Assembly: GCF_003265995.1 (NCBI RefSeq)
Contig: NZ_MVJN01000010.1
Location: 1 to 64,000, forward strand
Reading direction: 5' to 3'
From: Legionella quinlivanii
Lineage (GTDB): Bacteria; Pseudomonadota; Gammaproteobacteria; Legionellales; Legionellaceae
DNA: 64,000 nucleotides
In this document: positions 34,623 to 43,366 of the stretch, one piece after another
Position numbering within the stretch: position 1 is the stretch's first letter
How the letters are laid out: each line of letters opens with the position of its first letter
Position numbers and translations under genes: made by a program
Notes under the pieces: generated by a model
Told to the model about the DNA's origin: nothing
Databases searched by the model: none
What the model saw: only the letters and a program-made list of their open reading frames with translations

Positions 34623-36071
34623 ATGAAATTATCTTTTTGCGTTCAAGCAATACTTGCATTAAATGCCCTGTATGTTGGGCAAGCCCTTGCAGTTCAAAAT
34701 CCGACCTCACATACAGTGACTAAACCCACCGTGTTGTTGATTAAAAAATATCAAACCGAAGTGGATGGTAAACCTACTGAATTATTTCGAATCGAGCAGC
34801 CTGATGGTACTTGGGGATATCATGGGGTTAAAGGCGACATGTTTGATGCCATTGTAAAAAATCAGACTGATAAGCCCACAGTGTTACATTGGCACGGCCT
34901 CATTGTACCAAATGACCAAGATGGAGTGCCCTATGTGACGCAAGCACCTATTCCCCCAGGCGGTGAGTTTCATTATCATTTCTTGCTCAAACAATCTGGG
35001 ACTTATTGGATGCATTCGCACCATGATTTGCAGGTACAACAATTTTTATCAGCACCTTTGATTATCTCCGATGCAAAAGATAAGGCAAGTGAGAAAGAGG
35101 TTACTTTATTCATTGGCGATTTTAGCTATAAAAAACCAGAAGTGATTTTAAGTGAGTTAAAGAAGGGACAAATGACCCACATGCATCATGGAAATGGCAT
35201 GTCTTCTATGCCTATGAGCCAACCCGAAGCCGATTTAAATGATGTCAATTATGATGCATTCCTAACCAACTATAAAACGTTAAAGAATCCAGAAATTGTT
35301 CCCGTTCATCAAGGAGATACTGTTCGGTTAAGGTTTATCGCAGGCTCTGCAATGTCTAATTTTTTTATCAATACAGGCATTTTAAAAGGAAAGGCGATTG
35401 CTATTGATGGGCAAGCGATTAAACCAGTAGAATCCAATCAATTTCAACTGGCTGTGGGACAGCGGATTGATGTTTTGGTGACCATTCCCCAAGGTGAAAA
35501 CGCATATCCTATTCTTGCGCAAGGAGAAGGGACTGCGATGCAAACAGGTTTAATACTTACAACGCCTAAAGCGAATATCCCTAAACTAAATGAAAAAACG
35601 TCAAATAAAGCTGGCGCTTTAAACTATGATCAGGAATTTAAATTTAAGGCCTTACAGCCAATGTCAGCTAAAACTCCTGGACAAACGCTTACAGTCAATT
35701 TAGAAGGCGATATGATGTCCTATGTGTGGACAATTAACAATCAAAAATGGCCTGAAATAAAACCATTAACGGTTCAGAAAAACAAACGGGTTGAACTTGT
35801 CTTCAATAATAAAACGATGATGGCTCATCCCATGCATTTGCATGGTCATGTCTTTGAAGTGACTGAGATTGATGGGAAAAAGATAAGTGATGGTCTGTTG
35901 CACGACACGGTTTTGGTGTTGCCGAAATCAACTGTTAAGGTTCAATTTGATTCCGATAATCCGGGCAACTGGATGATGCATTGTCATATGCTTTATCATC
36001 AAGAGACTGGGATGATGACTCTGATGACTTATCAGGATATTAAATTACCAGACTTAACAAGCCATCATTGA
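34623..36071 (+). CDS. Multicopper oxidase, probable periplasmic Cu(I) oxidase
   Basis: About 482 residues with signal (LSFCVQAILALNALYVGQALA). Copper motifs are complete: HWHGL, HSHHDLQ, HPMHLHGHVF and HCHMLYHQETGM with the type 1 Met. A Met/His-rich stretch (MTHMHHGNGMSSMPMSQ) around residues 181-197 resembles copper-binding loops of cuprous oxidases. It likely oxidises toxic Cu(I) in the periplasm. Last gene of the copper operon; ATG 34623 has AAGAG upstream. Confidence 0.9.
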   Translation: MKLSFCVQAILALNALYVGQALAVQNPTSHTVTKPTVLLIKKYQTEVDGKPTELFRIEQPDGTWGYHGVKGDMFDAIVKNQTDKPTVLHWHGLIVPNDQDGVPYVTQAPIPPGGEFHYHFLLKQSGTYWMHSHHDLQVQQFLSAPLIISDAKDKASEKEVTLFIGDFSYKKPEVILSELKKGQMTHMHHGNGMSSMPMSQPEADLNDVNYDAFLTNYKTLKNPEIVPVHQGDTVRLRFIAGSAMSNFFINTGILKGKAIAIDGQAIKPVESNQFQLAVGQRIDVLVTIPQGENAYPILAQGEGTAMQTGLILTTPKANIPKLNEKTSNKAGALNYDQEFKFKALQPMSAKTPGQTLTVNLEGDMMSYVWTINNQKWPEIKPLTVQKNKRVELVFNNKTMMAHPMHLHGHVFEVTEIDGKKISDGLLHDTVLVLPKSTVKVQFDSDNPGNWMMHCHMLYHQETGMMTLMTYQDIKLPDLTSHH

Positions 36072-36180
36072 CGTTAAACACCATCTTTAAGGATTAAGCT
36101 GCTTTTAGAGAGTATTTTAGTCGCTCATAACTAAGAATAGTACTTACCTAGATGCGTCATTATGAGGATATGGGTAGTTT

Positions 36181-36211
36181 TGGCAACAACTGAACTGATC
36201 AGCTGTTGCCA
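36181..36211. terminator. Inverted repeat between convergent operons
   Basis: TGGCAACAACTG and CAGCTGTTGCCA pair over 12 bp with one mismatch around a 7-nt loop. It lies between the convergent multicopper oxidase and traC genes, where a bidirectional terminator is expected. No strong U-tract follows on either strand, so efficiency is uncertain. Bases 36072-36180 hold no gene. Confidence 0.45.
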
Positions 36212-36223
36212 TTTGAAATGAAT

Positions 36224-38410
36224 TTATGCAATATGAGCCACATTGGTCTTTTGCGATAATAGCAAACGGCTATTTAACTTAGCATATCTATAAATTTTTG
36301 ATTTTAATTGTCGTTTCACTCCCTCGAGCCCTAACTTACTGTTGTTAGCCAGATCATTAAAATCGCTAAATTGTCGGGGGTTTGATAACTGCTCTCCCGG
36401 AGCAAAGGTCGGTAGAATGATGAAGCCATTAACTGAATCAGCTGCTTCTTTTCCTTTTTCTTTCCCAGGGTTAATACCTTTTGTTAACTCAAGGTGTTTG
36501 TCATCATCTGCAGCCACAATAATTGGAGTATTGGGATATTTATCATGTAGCGCTTTAGCGACTGGTTTGAGATTACCGGAGTCAAAGGCAGAGACAACAA
36601 TAGGTAGCCCGGTTGCCTCTTTTATAGTTGCAGCTGTAGCATAACCTTCAGCAATAACAATGACAGGCGTTCCTGAAAGTTTTTCTAGGCCACCCAATAC
36701 ATGAAAACTGCCTTCCTTTCTTGAATCTTTTGCAAAGCGTTTGGTTCCATCTTCGGCAATGTATTGAACAGTCCAAAGTGTACCTTGGCAATCTGTTGCT
36801 GGAATACAGGTTAGTTTTCTTTCTTCATCCGTATAGGCGCCAGAATGAACCTGAATACCTTTGGCCTGCATATAAGGCGTGGGTTCCAAAATCTCTGTCA
36901 TCATCGATAATTTTTCTTTGAGTCTTAATGCAGTACTTTTTTGCTTAGCTTCAAGCTCACGTTGGCGAGTTTGTTGTTGCTCGAGTGCTTCTGCCTTAAG
37001 CGTTGTCTTCTGTTCATCAGTTAAAATGTAACCCTTACATTTCCAATTAAGTTCGTCACCAGTTCGATTATTTTTAATATATCCAGCCGGAATACCATCT
37101 AAATGGGCCACATAAAATCCTGCCTTTTCACCGTTTTTATCACCCTCTGTAGCTATGCGATGAGGTTTACCATCCATAATTGGATGCCCACCTGAAACAA
37201 TAGCACCAAGGCTCACCAATGCCGCCTTAAATTCATCTTCTGGTATAAGCGCTTTATCCTGGGTTAGTATTTGATTTTCAGGAAGCCAGGCTTTGATTTT
37301 CTCAACAGGAACACCAGGATTTGCATACCAACATTTTTGAACTTTATCCCAAGCAATACCTGGTGTTCCATCAGTGAGTTTTCCTATTGTGGATTTAGCA
37401 CTCTCTTTTTGTTTGAAGGGGATGCTTAACCAGACCTTTTCAGAAGTGATGTTTTCAGGCGTCATAAAGGCTACCTCTTTAAGTTTCTCATCCTTGATTT
37501 CAATAAGTTCTGTTAGTTGAATGTCTTGGGTTTGCTCTAAAGCACACAGGTGATTAACTATTTTTTCTGCATCTGCAGATGCTCTGAATATTTCTAACGG
37601 CTCATCTTCCAGAACTTGAATCCACGATTTGATATATGCAGTGTGTTGAGAAGGGTCATGACCTATACCAAGCTCAGAACCTAAAAGCATGCTTGCAATT
37701 TCTGCTCTCAATTCTTCTTTAGCATAAGCATCTGAACCAAAGGGGTAGCCTAAATCTCTATCCAGTCTTGAAGGATGACCGCTCCAATGCCCAAGCTCAT
37801 GCAGGGCAGTGGCATAATAGTTTGCTGCAGATTTAAATTGCTCTTTTGGCGGAAGATGAATGCTATCAGTCGATAATCTGTAAAATGCTCTGTCCGCTTC
37901 AGAATGAATAATGGTGGCGCCAGAGTTATGCAGTAGTTTTTCTGCTCTTTCAATTAAGGACCAGTCCGGCTCTTTTGTAATGAGTTCGGGCATATTATCA
38001 ATCTGTGAGGCATGAAATACTGTTGAATAAAACACCTTGGGTCGTTCAAGATTCACCTGCACTTTTAATGGATTACCGTGCTCATCAAGCACAGGTTTAC
38101 CAGCATCATCTTGTTTGATTTGTTCTTCATGAAATTTCCAATACTGAATCGTCGTGCCTTTTTCTCCCTTGCGCACTTGCGCATCCATGCTTTGTGCTTG
38201 TTTGTAAGTTAACCAGCGATTGTCATCACTTTGGTTCAGCATTAAATACAATGCATTAATCCCGCGATAACGTTTTCCTGTTATCGGATTATAAGGAACT
38301 TGACCATTACCTGTGCCTGGCTCCCATGGTTTTAGCCAAGGTGCTGTTCCTGCTTTCAGGCTCTCAATAATTTGATTGGCAACGACTTGATGGTAAGGCA
38401 TTTTAGTCAT
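36224..38410 (-). CDS. traC: TraC-like primase with ArdC antirestriction/metallopeptidase domain
   Basis: About 728 residues. The N-terminal ~130 residues are an ArdC-N ssDNA-binding domain (YHQVVANQIIESLKAGTAPW); then a zincin motif HELGH (204-208) of the ArdC-type peptidase. The C-terminal part has a Toprim domain (PVIVIAEGYATAATIKEATG; ADDDKHL). RP4 TraC is a primase sent into recipients; ArdC proteins protect incoming ssDNA. ATG 38410 has GGAGG 8 bases upstream and overlaps the previous gene's stop by 8 bp, last of the trb-tra transcript. Confidence 0.85.
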   Translation of the reverse strand: MTKMPYHQVVANQIIESLKAGTAPWLKPWEPGTGNGQVPYNPITGKRYRGINALYLMLNQSDDNRWLTYKQAQSMDAQVRKGEKGTTIQYWKFHEEQIKQDDAGKPVLDEHGNPLKVQVNLERPKVFYSTVFHASQIDNMPELITKEPDWSLIERAEKLLHNSGATIIHSEADRAFYRLSTDSIHLPPKEQFKSAANYYATALHELGHWSGHPSRLDRDLGYPFGSDAYAKEELRAEIASMLLGSELGIGHDPSQHTAYIKSWIQVLEDEPLEIFRASADAEKIVNHLCALEQTQDIQLTELIEIKDEKLKEVAFMTPENITSEKVWLSIPFKQKESAKSTIGKLTDGTPGIAWDKVQKCWYANPGVPVEKIKAWLPENQILTQDKALIPEDEFKAALVSLGAIVSGGHPIMDGKPHRIATEGDKNGEKAGFYVAHLDGIPAGYIKNNRTGDELNWKCKGYILTDEQKTTLKAEALEQQQTRQRELEAKQKSTALRLKEKLSMMTEILEPTPYMQAKGIQVHSGAYTDEERKLTCIPATDCQGTLWTVQYIAEDGTKRFAKDSRKEGSFHVLGGLEKLSGTPVIVIAEGYATAATIKEATGLPIVVSAFDSGNLKPVAKALHDKYPNTPIIVAADDDKHLELTKGINPGKEKGKEAADSVNGFIILPTFAPGEQLSNPRQFSDFNDLANNSKLGLEGVKRQLKSKIYRYAKLNSRLLLSQKTNVAHIA

Positions 38411-38567
38411 AAATAGCCTCCATCGCGTCTTCTTCATTGAGTGCATCTTCAAAAAATGCGCCCATGATGTCTGCTTCTATCGGACTGACCTCGACAAGAA
38501 AGCCAGGGATTACTAAATCCTCGAACTTTTCTGAAATCACATCCATTAGCTCGGTTTCATGATTCAT
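38403..38567 (-). CDS. Small acidic transfer-operon protein (TraD position)
   Basis: 54 residues, strongly acidic (SEKFEDLVIPGFLVEVSPIE; FFEDALNEEDAMEAIYD). The start overlaps the traF stop (ATGA at 38567-38564) and the end overlaps the traC start, so it is almost certainly translated; GGGAG precedes its ATG. In RP4 traE and traD lie between traF and traC; this gene holds that place but is far shorter. No known domain. Confidence 0.75.
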   Translation of the reverse strand: MNHETELMDVISEKFEDLVIPGFLVEVSPIEADIMGAFFEDALNEEDAMEAIYD

Positions 38568-39109
38568 GTGGTTTTCTCCCGTTTATTAATTACCCATATG
38601 GGTGTGATCATTCCCTTGATTTGTCTTGTGTGAACAAGACCATAATATCGACCATCGAATGACCATTCGCTTTGACTGGTCATCGTCATGATTTCATCTT
38701 CTTGAAGTTGATAATTCATTACCTGCCATTGAGGTAAAGTGCGGTTCATTCCATCCTGTAATTTTGGTTTTGAATAAGGAGTTAGCATTTGATTCACATA
38801 AACTCCTTCATTTGTCGTAGAGAGGACATCGCCAGATACAGCCACTATTTTTTTCATTAAATAGCCATATCCATTGCAATAAAGACCAGGGTCTATATAA
38901 CCTCTGTTCTTGGCTAATCTGAAAGTTTTCCTATCATCTGGGCAAAAAATCACATAAGCATTTTTTAGTGGCTCTGTGCCGGTGATGCGATATAAGCCTA
39001 TAGGAATGGACTCAGTAAGATTTATCTTAAAGCCCATAGAATGGAATAACATACCTGCAGCAATAGTGCTTATCAGAAAAATAGCGATTATGACGGATAG
39101 TTTTTTCAT
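38564..39109 (-). CDS. traF: TraF-like S26 peptidase (pilin maturation)
   Basis: 181 residues. A membrane anchor (VIIAIFLISTIAAGMLFH) is followed by the S26 catalytic serine S34 (NLTESIPIGLYR) and the basic motif LMKKIVAVSGD with K86/K87. RP4 TraF cyclises the TrbC pilin. The start overlaps traG by 4 bp. The presence of this enzyme with trbC predicts cyclic pilin subunits. Confidence 0.88.
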   Translation of the reverse strand: MKKLSVIIAIFLISTIAAGMLFHSMGFKINLTESIPIGLYRITGTEPLKNAYVIFCPDDRKTFRLAKNRGYIDPGLYCNGYGYLMKKIVAVSGDVLSTTNEGVYVNQMLTPYSKPKLQDGMNRTLPQWQVMNYQLQEDEIMTMTSQSEWSFDGRYYGLVHTRQIKGMITPIWVINKREKTT

Positions 39110-40995
39110 AATCGGATCATCTCATCTTCACTTAAACGAACACGTAACATATCTGATTGAGCAGGAGCCTCTACAGATGCCCTAGCCATGAAGACTGGAT
39201 CTTTAAAATAAAGCGGTTGTTTACCATAAATGGCAGGGAAGCCCGCTGCATAAACAACCATATCCCCAGCTTCAATAATCAGGCCATTAGAATCTTTTTT
39301 GGGGCCTGGCATACGCAGGCACTCATCAACAGTTAAAAGAGGTCTCGATATTTCTTGAATGGTTTTTGATATTTGATTTAAGAACGTAGAAAAGCGTTTC
39401 CCACTGGTAGTGATGTGTTCTTTAACAATAGTTGTTTGACCTGTCAGCTTGGAAAGATGTTCTGCTGTTTCAACCCTGTTGGGTGGATAAGCATTTTGGA
39501 TGTGGCAATTAGAAGTGATGGTCTCATCAGGCCCATAACCACGTTCACGGCTTTTAAGCTGATTAATGTCCTGGCAAATTAAGTAAAACTTTAAACCATA
39601 ACCTGCAACAAAAGCTAATGACTCTTGTAGAATATCGAGTTTTCCAAGGCTAGGAAATTCATCAATCATGCAAAGCAGTCGATGTTTATACGTTTTTTTA
39701 GCGCTCACATAAGATAATCCTTTGTCATTGGATATACGCTCAAATTCCATTTTGTCTGCCAATAGTCTTACTATCATATTAATCATTACTCTAACCAGAG
39801 GTTGAAGCCTGGCCTTGTCATTAGGTTGAGTAACAATATAGAGACTCACAGGATTTTCATGGTTCATCAAATCTCGAATACAAAAATCGGAAGACGAGAC
39901 GTTATGTGCTACCACCGGATCTCGGTATAACGCCAAATAAGATTTTAAAGTAGATAATACAGAACCTGCTTCTTCTTCGGGGCGGTCTATCATGTCACGC
40001 GCAGAGGCTGAAATAACAGGATGGGTTTTGCCTTCAATATGCGGGTATTGCGTCATTTCAATGAGCAGGTCGGCAATATTAATATTGGGATCAACCAGCA
40101 TACGGTCAATATTGGGAAATGTAGCTGGTTCTCCCTGGTTTTTCAGTTTATAAATCGCATGCAGAATAAAACCAACCAAAAGGGCTTGAGAGGTCTTCTG
40201 CCAATGCGTTTCCAATCCTTTACCATCGGGATCAACTACAAGTGTTGCCAAATTTTGCACGTCACCGACCTCTGATTCCGTACCGACTCTGATTTCATTT
40301 AGTGGGTTCCAGCGTGCACTTCCTTTTAACGTTGCCGGTTCAAATCGAATGACTTTGTTGTTAGCATGTTTCTGACGCCATCCAGCAGTCATTGCCCAAA
40401 GTTCACCTTTTAAATCGGTAATGACGCAAGATTGTTTCCAGGATAGAAGGGAAGGGATCACTAGACCAACTCCTTTCCCTGAGCGTGTTGGTGCATAGGT
40501 TAAAACATGCTCAGGCCCATTGTGGCGCAAATAATGAATCTCTCCTTTGTCATCTTCGAATGCCCCAACATAAACTCCTTCATCATGTCCAATGAGGCTC
40601 GCACTGTTTAAGTCTTCCCAATTAGCCCATCTGGCTGAACCATGGAGGTAATCACTCACATTGTTCTTTTTAAAATATTTGGAAGCCAATACGATCATCA
40701 TTAAAAACAGACAACCCATCATCACAATGAGGCCAAAGGCAGCATTAAAAGAATCTGGGTAATAGGATTGATATTTACTAGCCCAGATAAAAATCTGCCA
40801 AGGCATATAAATATGGGCGAATGAAGCCCCTAGGACATCAGCATAGTGAAATTGATGCGCGAAAAACTGCGTGCCAATTTGCATGCTGATTAGAAAAGAA
40901 CAAATCACTAACCAGGTATGCGTTTTATTTGTCTTGCTATGATTTTTTTCTCTGACTTGGGGGCCTATGGCTTGATTCAGTTTGTTTTGGCTCAT
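39106..40995 (-). CDS. traG: TraG/VirD4 type IV coupling protein
   Basis: 629 residues. Two N-terminal membrane helices (about 28-46 and 84-104) precede the ATPase. Walker A is APTRSGKGVGLV at 168-179 and Walker B CMIDEFPSLGKLD around 420. It couples the relaxosome to the Trb channel. Overlaps trbL stop and traF start by 4 bp each. In RP4 traG lies in Tra1 beside traI; here it follows trbL, so transfer genes have been rejoined in a different order. Confidence 0.93.
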   Translation of the reverse strand: MSQNKLNQAIGPQVREKNHSKTNKTHTWLVICSFLISMQIGTQFFAHQFHYADVLGASFAHIYMPWQIFIWASKYQSYYPDSFNAAFGLIVMMGCLFLMMIVLASKYFKKNNVSDYLHGSARWANWEDLNSASLIGHDEGVYVGAFEDDKGEIHYLRHNGPEHVLTYAPTRSGKGVGLVIPSLLSWKQSCVITDLKGELWAMTAGWRQKHANNKVIRFEPATLKGSARWNPLNEIRVGTESEVGDVQNLATLVVDPDGKGLETHWQKTSQALLVGFILHAIYKLKNQGEPATFPNIDRMLVDPNINIADLLIEMTQYPHIEGKTHPVISASARDMIDRPEEEAGSVLSTLKSYLALYRDPVVAHNVSSSDFCIRDLMNHENPVSLYIVTQPNDKARLQPLVRVMINMIVRLLADKMEFERISNDKGLSYVSAKKTYKHRLLCMIDEFPSLGKLDILQESLAFVAGYGLKFYLICQDINQLKSRERGYGPDETITSNCHIQNAYPPNRVETAEHLSKLTGQTTIVKEHITTSGKRFSTFLNQISKTIQEISRPLLTVDECLRMPGPKKDSNGLIIEAGDMVVYAAGFPAIYGKQPLYFKDPVFMARASVEAPAQSDMLRVRLSEDEMIRL

Positions 40996-42374
40996 TGGCT
41001 CTCTCCCGATGCCTTTTGGTTCACAAACTGACTGACCTCATCTGATGTATCAGTACCTGAACTAAAGCTACCTCCAGGAGTACCCATAGACAGAATATTT
41101 TGTGCGTTGGATTCTTGCGATTCAGAAGCAGATGAATCTACCTTGTTCTGAATTGCCTCAGCAATTTTCCCACCTGTTGTGTCAGCAATTTTGTCTGCAA
41201 TGGCCTCTTTAACCGAGTTTGCTTTTTCACGAGCCACATCCATAGTACCTGATGCTAAATGGGAACTAAAAGAACCTGCAAATTTGGTAGCTGTTCCCAT
41301 GGCTTCAGCTAAACCACCAGTTTTAGAGCCTTTATCCATTCCTGACAGAGAACTTGTATCACCAGAGTTGGTTGATTGGCTGGCTGCTTTAAACGCGGCA
41401 TTAAGCGCGGATAATCCTCCACCACTTTGGGCAAGTGCGGTGCCTGCTGCACCTGCCATGGCAGCACCTGCAATTCCTGCAGCTCCCATAGCTCCACCAA
41501 GACCGAGTCCACCGCCACCACCAGAACCACCTCCTGACACAATGCCAGCTAAAGCAGGTGGAATTTTGTCAATAAGAACCAATAACAGTACGGCAACTAC
41601 CAGCATGACAAACATTTCTTTAAGCATGATGTTTTCAGACATTGCAGCGTAATATTGATCTACAAAGGATTTACCAATACCAATAATTAAAATCATGGCA
41701 AAAGCTTGTAATGCAATCCCCAAGACAGTTTTGTAGTAGCTAATTGCAATATCCTGAGTCCAACGGCCACCGCCAAACCCCAATAAAACAATGCCACCAT
41801 AAGTTAAAATCCATGCGGTGATTAAGATAATGAGCATATTGATACTGACTAAAGCCAATATAATCAGAATAACCCCTGCAACGAGTAATCCTACTGTAGT
41901 TGCTGCAGGAGACCAGATGGATGAGCTGTCTATGGCTTTTGAAACAATATCAAACCCAACATCCACAATATCAGAAGGAGAGACATGCTCATTAATCCCA
42001 GAAGCTTTGGCTGCAAGTTGCCGCATGGAGTCTATTATCGCTTTTGCAATTGCAGGTCCATTGTCTAAAATCCAATAGAAAAAACCGACAACCACAAAAA
42101 ACCGTACTGTTTCGCTCAAGAATTCTTGAATGTCTGCTCTTCGCAATGCCATCAAGCCGTAAGTCCACACCATACTGATTGAGGCCAAAGACCAGAACAA
42201 ATATCTTGCGTAACTCAACATGGTTTTGCTCCATAGCGCGGATGTGCTGGCAAACCGTTGTAAAATATTATCCAGTAAGTCACGACTATCCATGCCATGC
42301 CCCTGAGCATGGCAACAAGCAGAAAACCCAAGTAAACAGAAAAGGATAAAGTAAGGAGCTATTTTTTTATTCAT
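40992..42374 (-). CDS. trbL: TrbL/VirB6 inner-membrane T4SS protein
   Basis: About 460 residues. A signal (KIAPYFILFCLLGFSACCHA) precedes at least five helices (ARYLFWSLASISMVWTYGLM; TVGLLVAGVILIILALVSIN). A low-complexity Gly/Ala stretch follows (GGGSGGGGGLGLGGAMGAAG), then a hydrophilic Ser/Thr-rich tail. It forms the channel part of the mating pore. ATG 42374 is chosen for the signal peptide; longer frames overlap trbK. Confidence 0.88.
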   Translation of the reverse strand: MNKKIAPYFILFCLLGFSACCHAQGHGMDSRDLLDNILQRFASTSALWSKTMLSYARYLFWSLASISMVWTYGLMALRRADIQEFLSETVRFFVVVGFFYWILDNGPAIAKAIIDSMRQLAAKASGINEHVSPSDIVDVGFDIVSKAIDSSSIWSPAATTVGLLVAGVILIILALVSINMLIILITAWILTYGGIVLLGFGGGRWTQDIAISYYKTVLGIALQAFAMILIIGIGKSFVDQYYAAMSENIMLKEMFVMLVVAVLLLVLIDKIPPALAGIVSGGGSGGGGGLGLGGAMGAAGIAGAAMAGAAGTALAQSGGGLSALNAAFKAASQSTNSGDTSSLSGMDKGSKTGGLAEAMGTATKFAGSFSSHLASGTMDVAREKANSVKEAIADKIADTTGGKIAEAIQNKVDSSASESQESNAQNILSMGTPGGSFSSGTDTSDEVSQFVNQKASGESQ

Positions 42375-42378
42375 ACCA

Positions 42379-42591
42379 TCACCACTTCTTGCCAGAGCTT
42401 TTGGAATAGCTACCACCACGGAAACACGCATCACCAATCGCTTGGAGTTCTTCTTTAGTTCGACCCTCTCTTGAACTGCCGCATGTTAGAGAAGCCAAAT
42501 GTTCAGCCTTTTTTTGAGCTGTAGTTTCAGCACTGTCGCAACCTGACAGCACACAAGTAAGAACCAAAATTGATAAACATATAACTTTCAT
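42379..42591 (-). CDS. trbK: TrbK-like lipoprotein, probable entry exclusion
   Basis: About 70 residues. MKVICLSILVLTCVLSGC is a lipoprotein signal with lipobox LSGC. ATG 42591 has AGGAG upstream. In RP4 TrbK, at the same position between trbJ and trbL, is the entry-exclusion lipoprotein. The last ~25 residues (FRGGSYSKSSGKKW) are clearly related to the C-terminus of the upstream TrbJ (FRSGAYHKSSGKKW). Confidence 0.8.
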   Translation of the reverse strand: MKVICLSILVLTCVLSGCDSAETTAQKKAEHLASLTCGSSREGRTKEELQAIGDACFRGGSYSKSSGKKW

Positions 42592-42614
42592 TTTCCTCTC
42601 CTTTTTATGATGGA

Positions 42615-43355
42615 TTACCATTTTTTCCCTGAGCTTTTATGGTATGCCCCTGATCTGAAATGCTCATCTCCTGCAGTCTGTATTGCTTCTTTGTTGGCAT
42701 TCGCCGCATCTTTGACTGCCTGGGCATTCTGTTGCGCCAATAACACGCCTCTGATTTGAAGTAATTGATGGGATTGATTACTTGCTAATTGAGAAGCGGC
42801 TTGAAGAGCCTGTTTTTGGCCTGCAGCACTTTGTGCTTGAGATTGCAACGTACGCAGCTTTGCAGAATCATTTTTTAAGCTCTGTTGTTGTTTATCAATC
42901 CCTTTGAGCATGGCATCATTGGAGCGTTTTTCAGCAACAGAAGCCGCTAATCTGCTTTGTTTGATTTTTCTAAGTTCTTCAGCAGAACATTGACCCGTGC
43001 CATTAAAACACGGGGTCTTTTGGTAGTATTCCTGACTTTGGAATCGGTCAAGATACCCTTGGAGGCTGCCAGCTTCCTGCTTGTAGTAATCAATGGTATC
43101 AGTCGACTCAAGCAAATTATTAATAACCGAGTTGGCATTATCCCATTCAAAGGAAGTCAGTGATTTGGTGTTGTCTAACATGTTTTGATATTGATCCATC
43201 TGATTTTTGTATTGATCGACTTGCGTTTTATACTCGCTAAGCTGAGTTGCAATCATTTTTCCATTTTGAATCCAGTTCGCAATGTCAAACACAGGCGCAC
43301 CACCCGCGAATATTGGTAAAGCAAAGCAATAAATAATCATGGATTTAAATTTCAT
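42615..43355 (-). CDS. trbJ: TrbJ/VirB5-type T4SS protein
   Basis: About 246 residues. Signal peptide (MIIYCFALPIFAGGAPVFD), then a long helical coiled region (YKTQVDQYKNQMDQYQNMLD) typical of TrbJ/VirB5 minor pilus proteins. ATG 43355 follows GGAGAG. It has two Cys (residues about 115-122). The C-terminal end is related to that of TrbK. Confidence 0.88.
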   Translation of the reverse strand: MKFKSMIIYCFALPIFAGGAPVFDIANWIQNGKMIATQLSEYKTQVDQYKNQMDQYQNMLDNTKSLTSFEWDNANSVINNLLESTDTIDYYKQEAGSLQGYLDRFQSQEYYQKTPCFNGTGQCSAEELRKIKQSRLAASVAEKRSNDAMLKGIDKQQQSLKNDSAKLRTLQSQAQSAAGQKQALQAASQLASNQSHQLLQIRGVLLAQQNAQAVKDAANANKEAIQTAGDEHFRSGAYHKSSGKKW

Positions 43356-43366
43356 AATGCTCTCCT

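Noticed and set aside
41179-41652. 157-codon plus-strand frame opposite trbL
   Set aside because: Ala/Pro-rich mirror of the Gly/Ala repeat and helices of trbL; no ribosome site.
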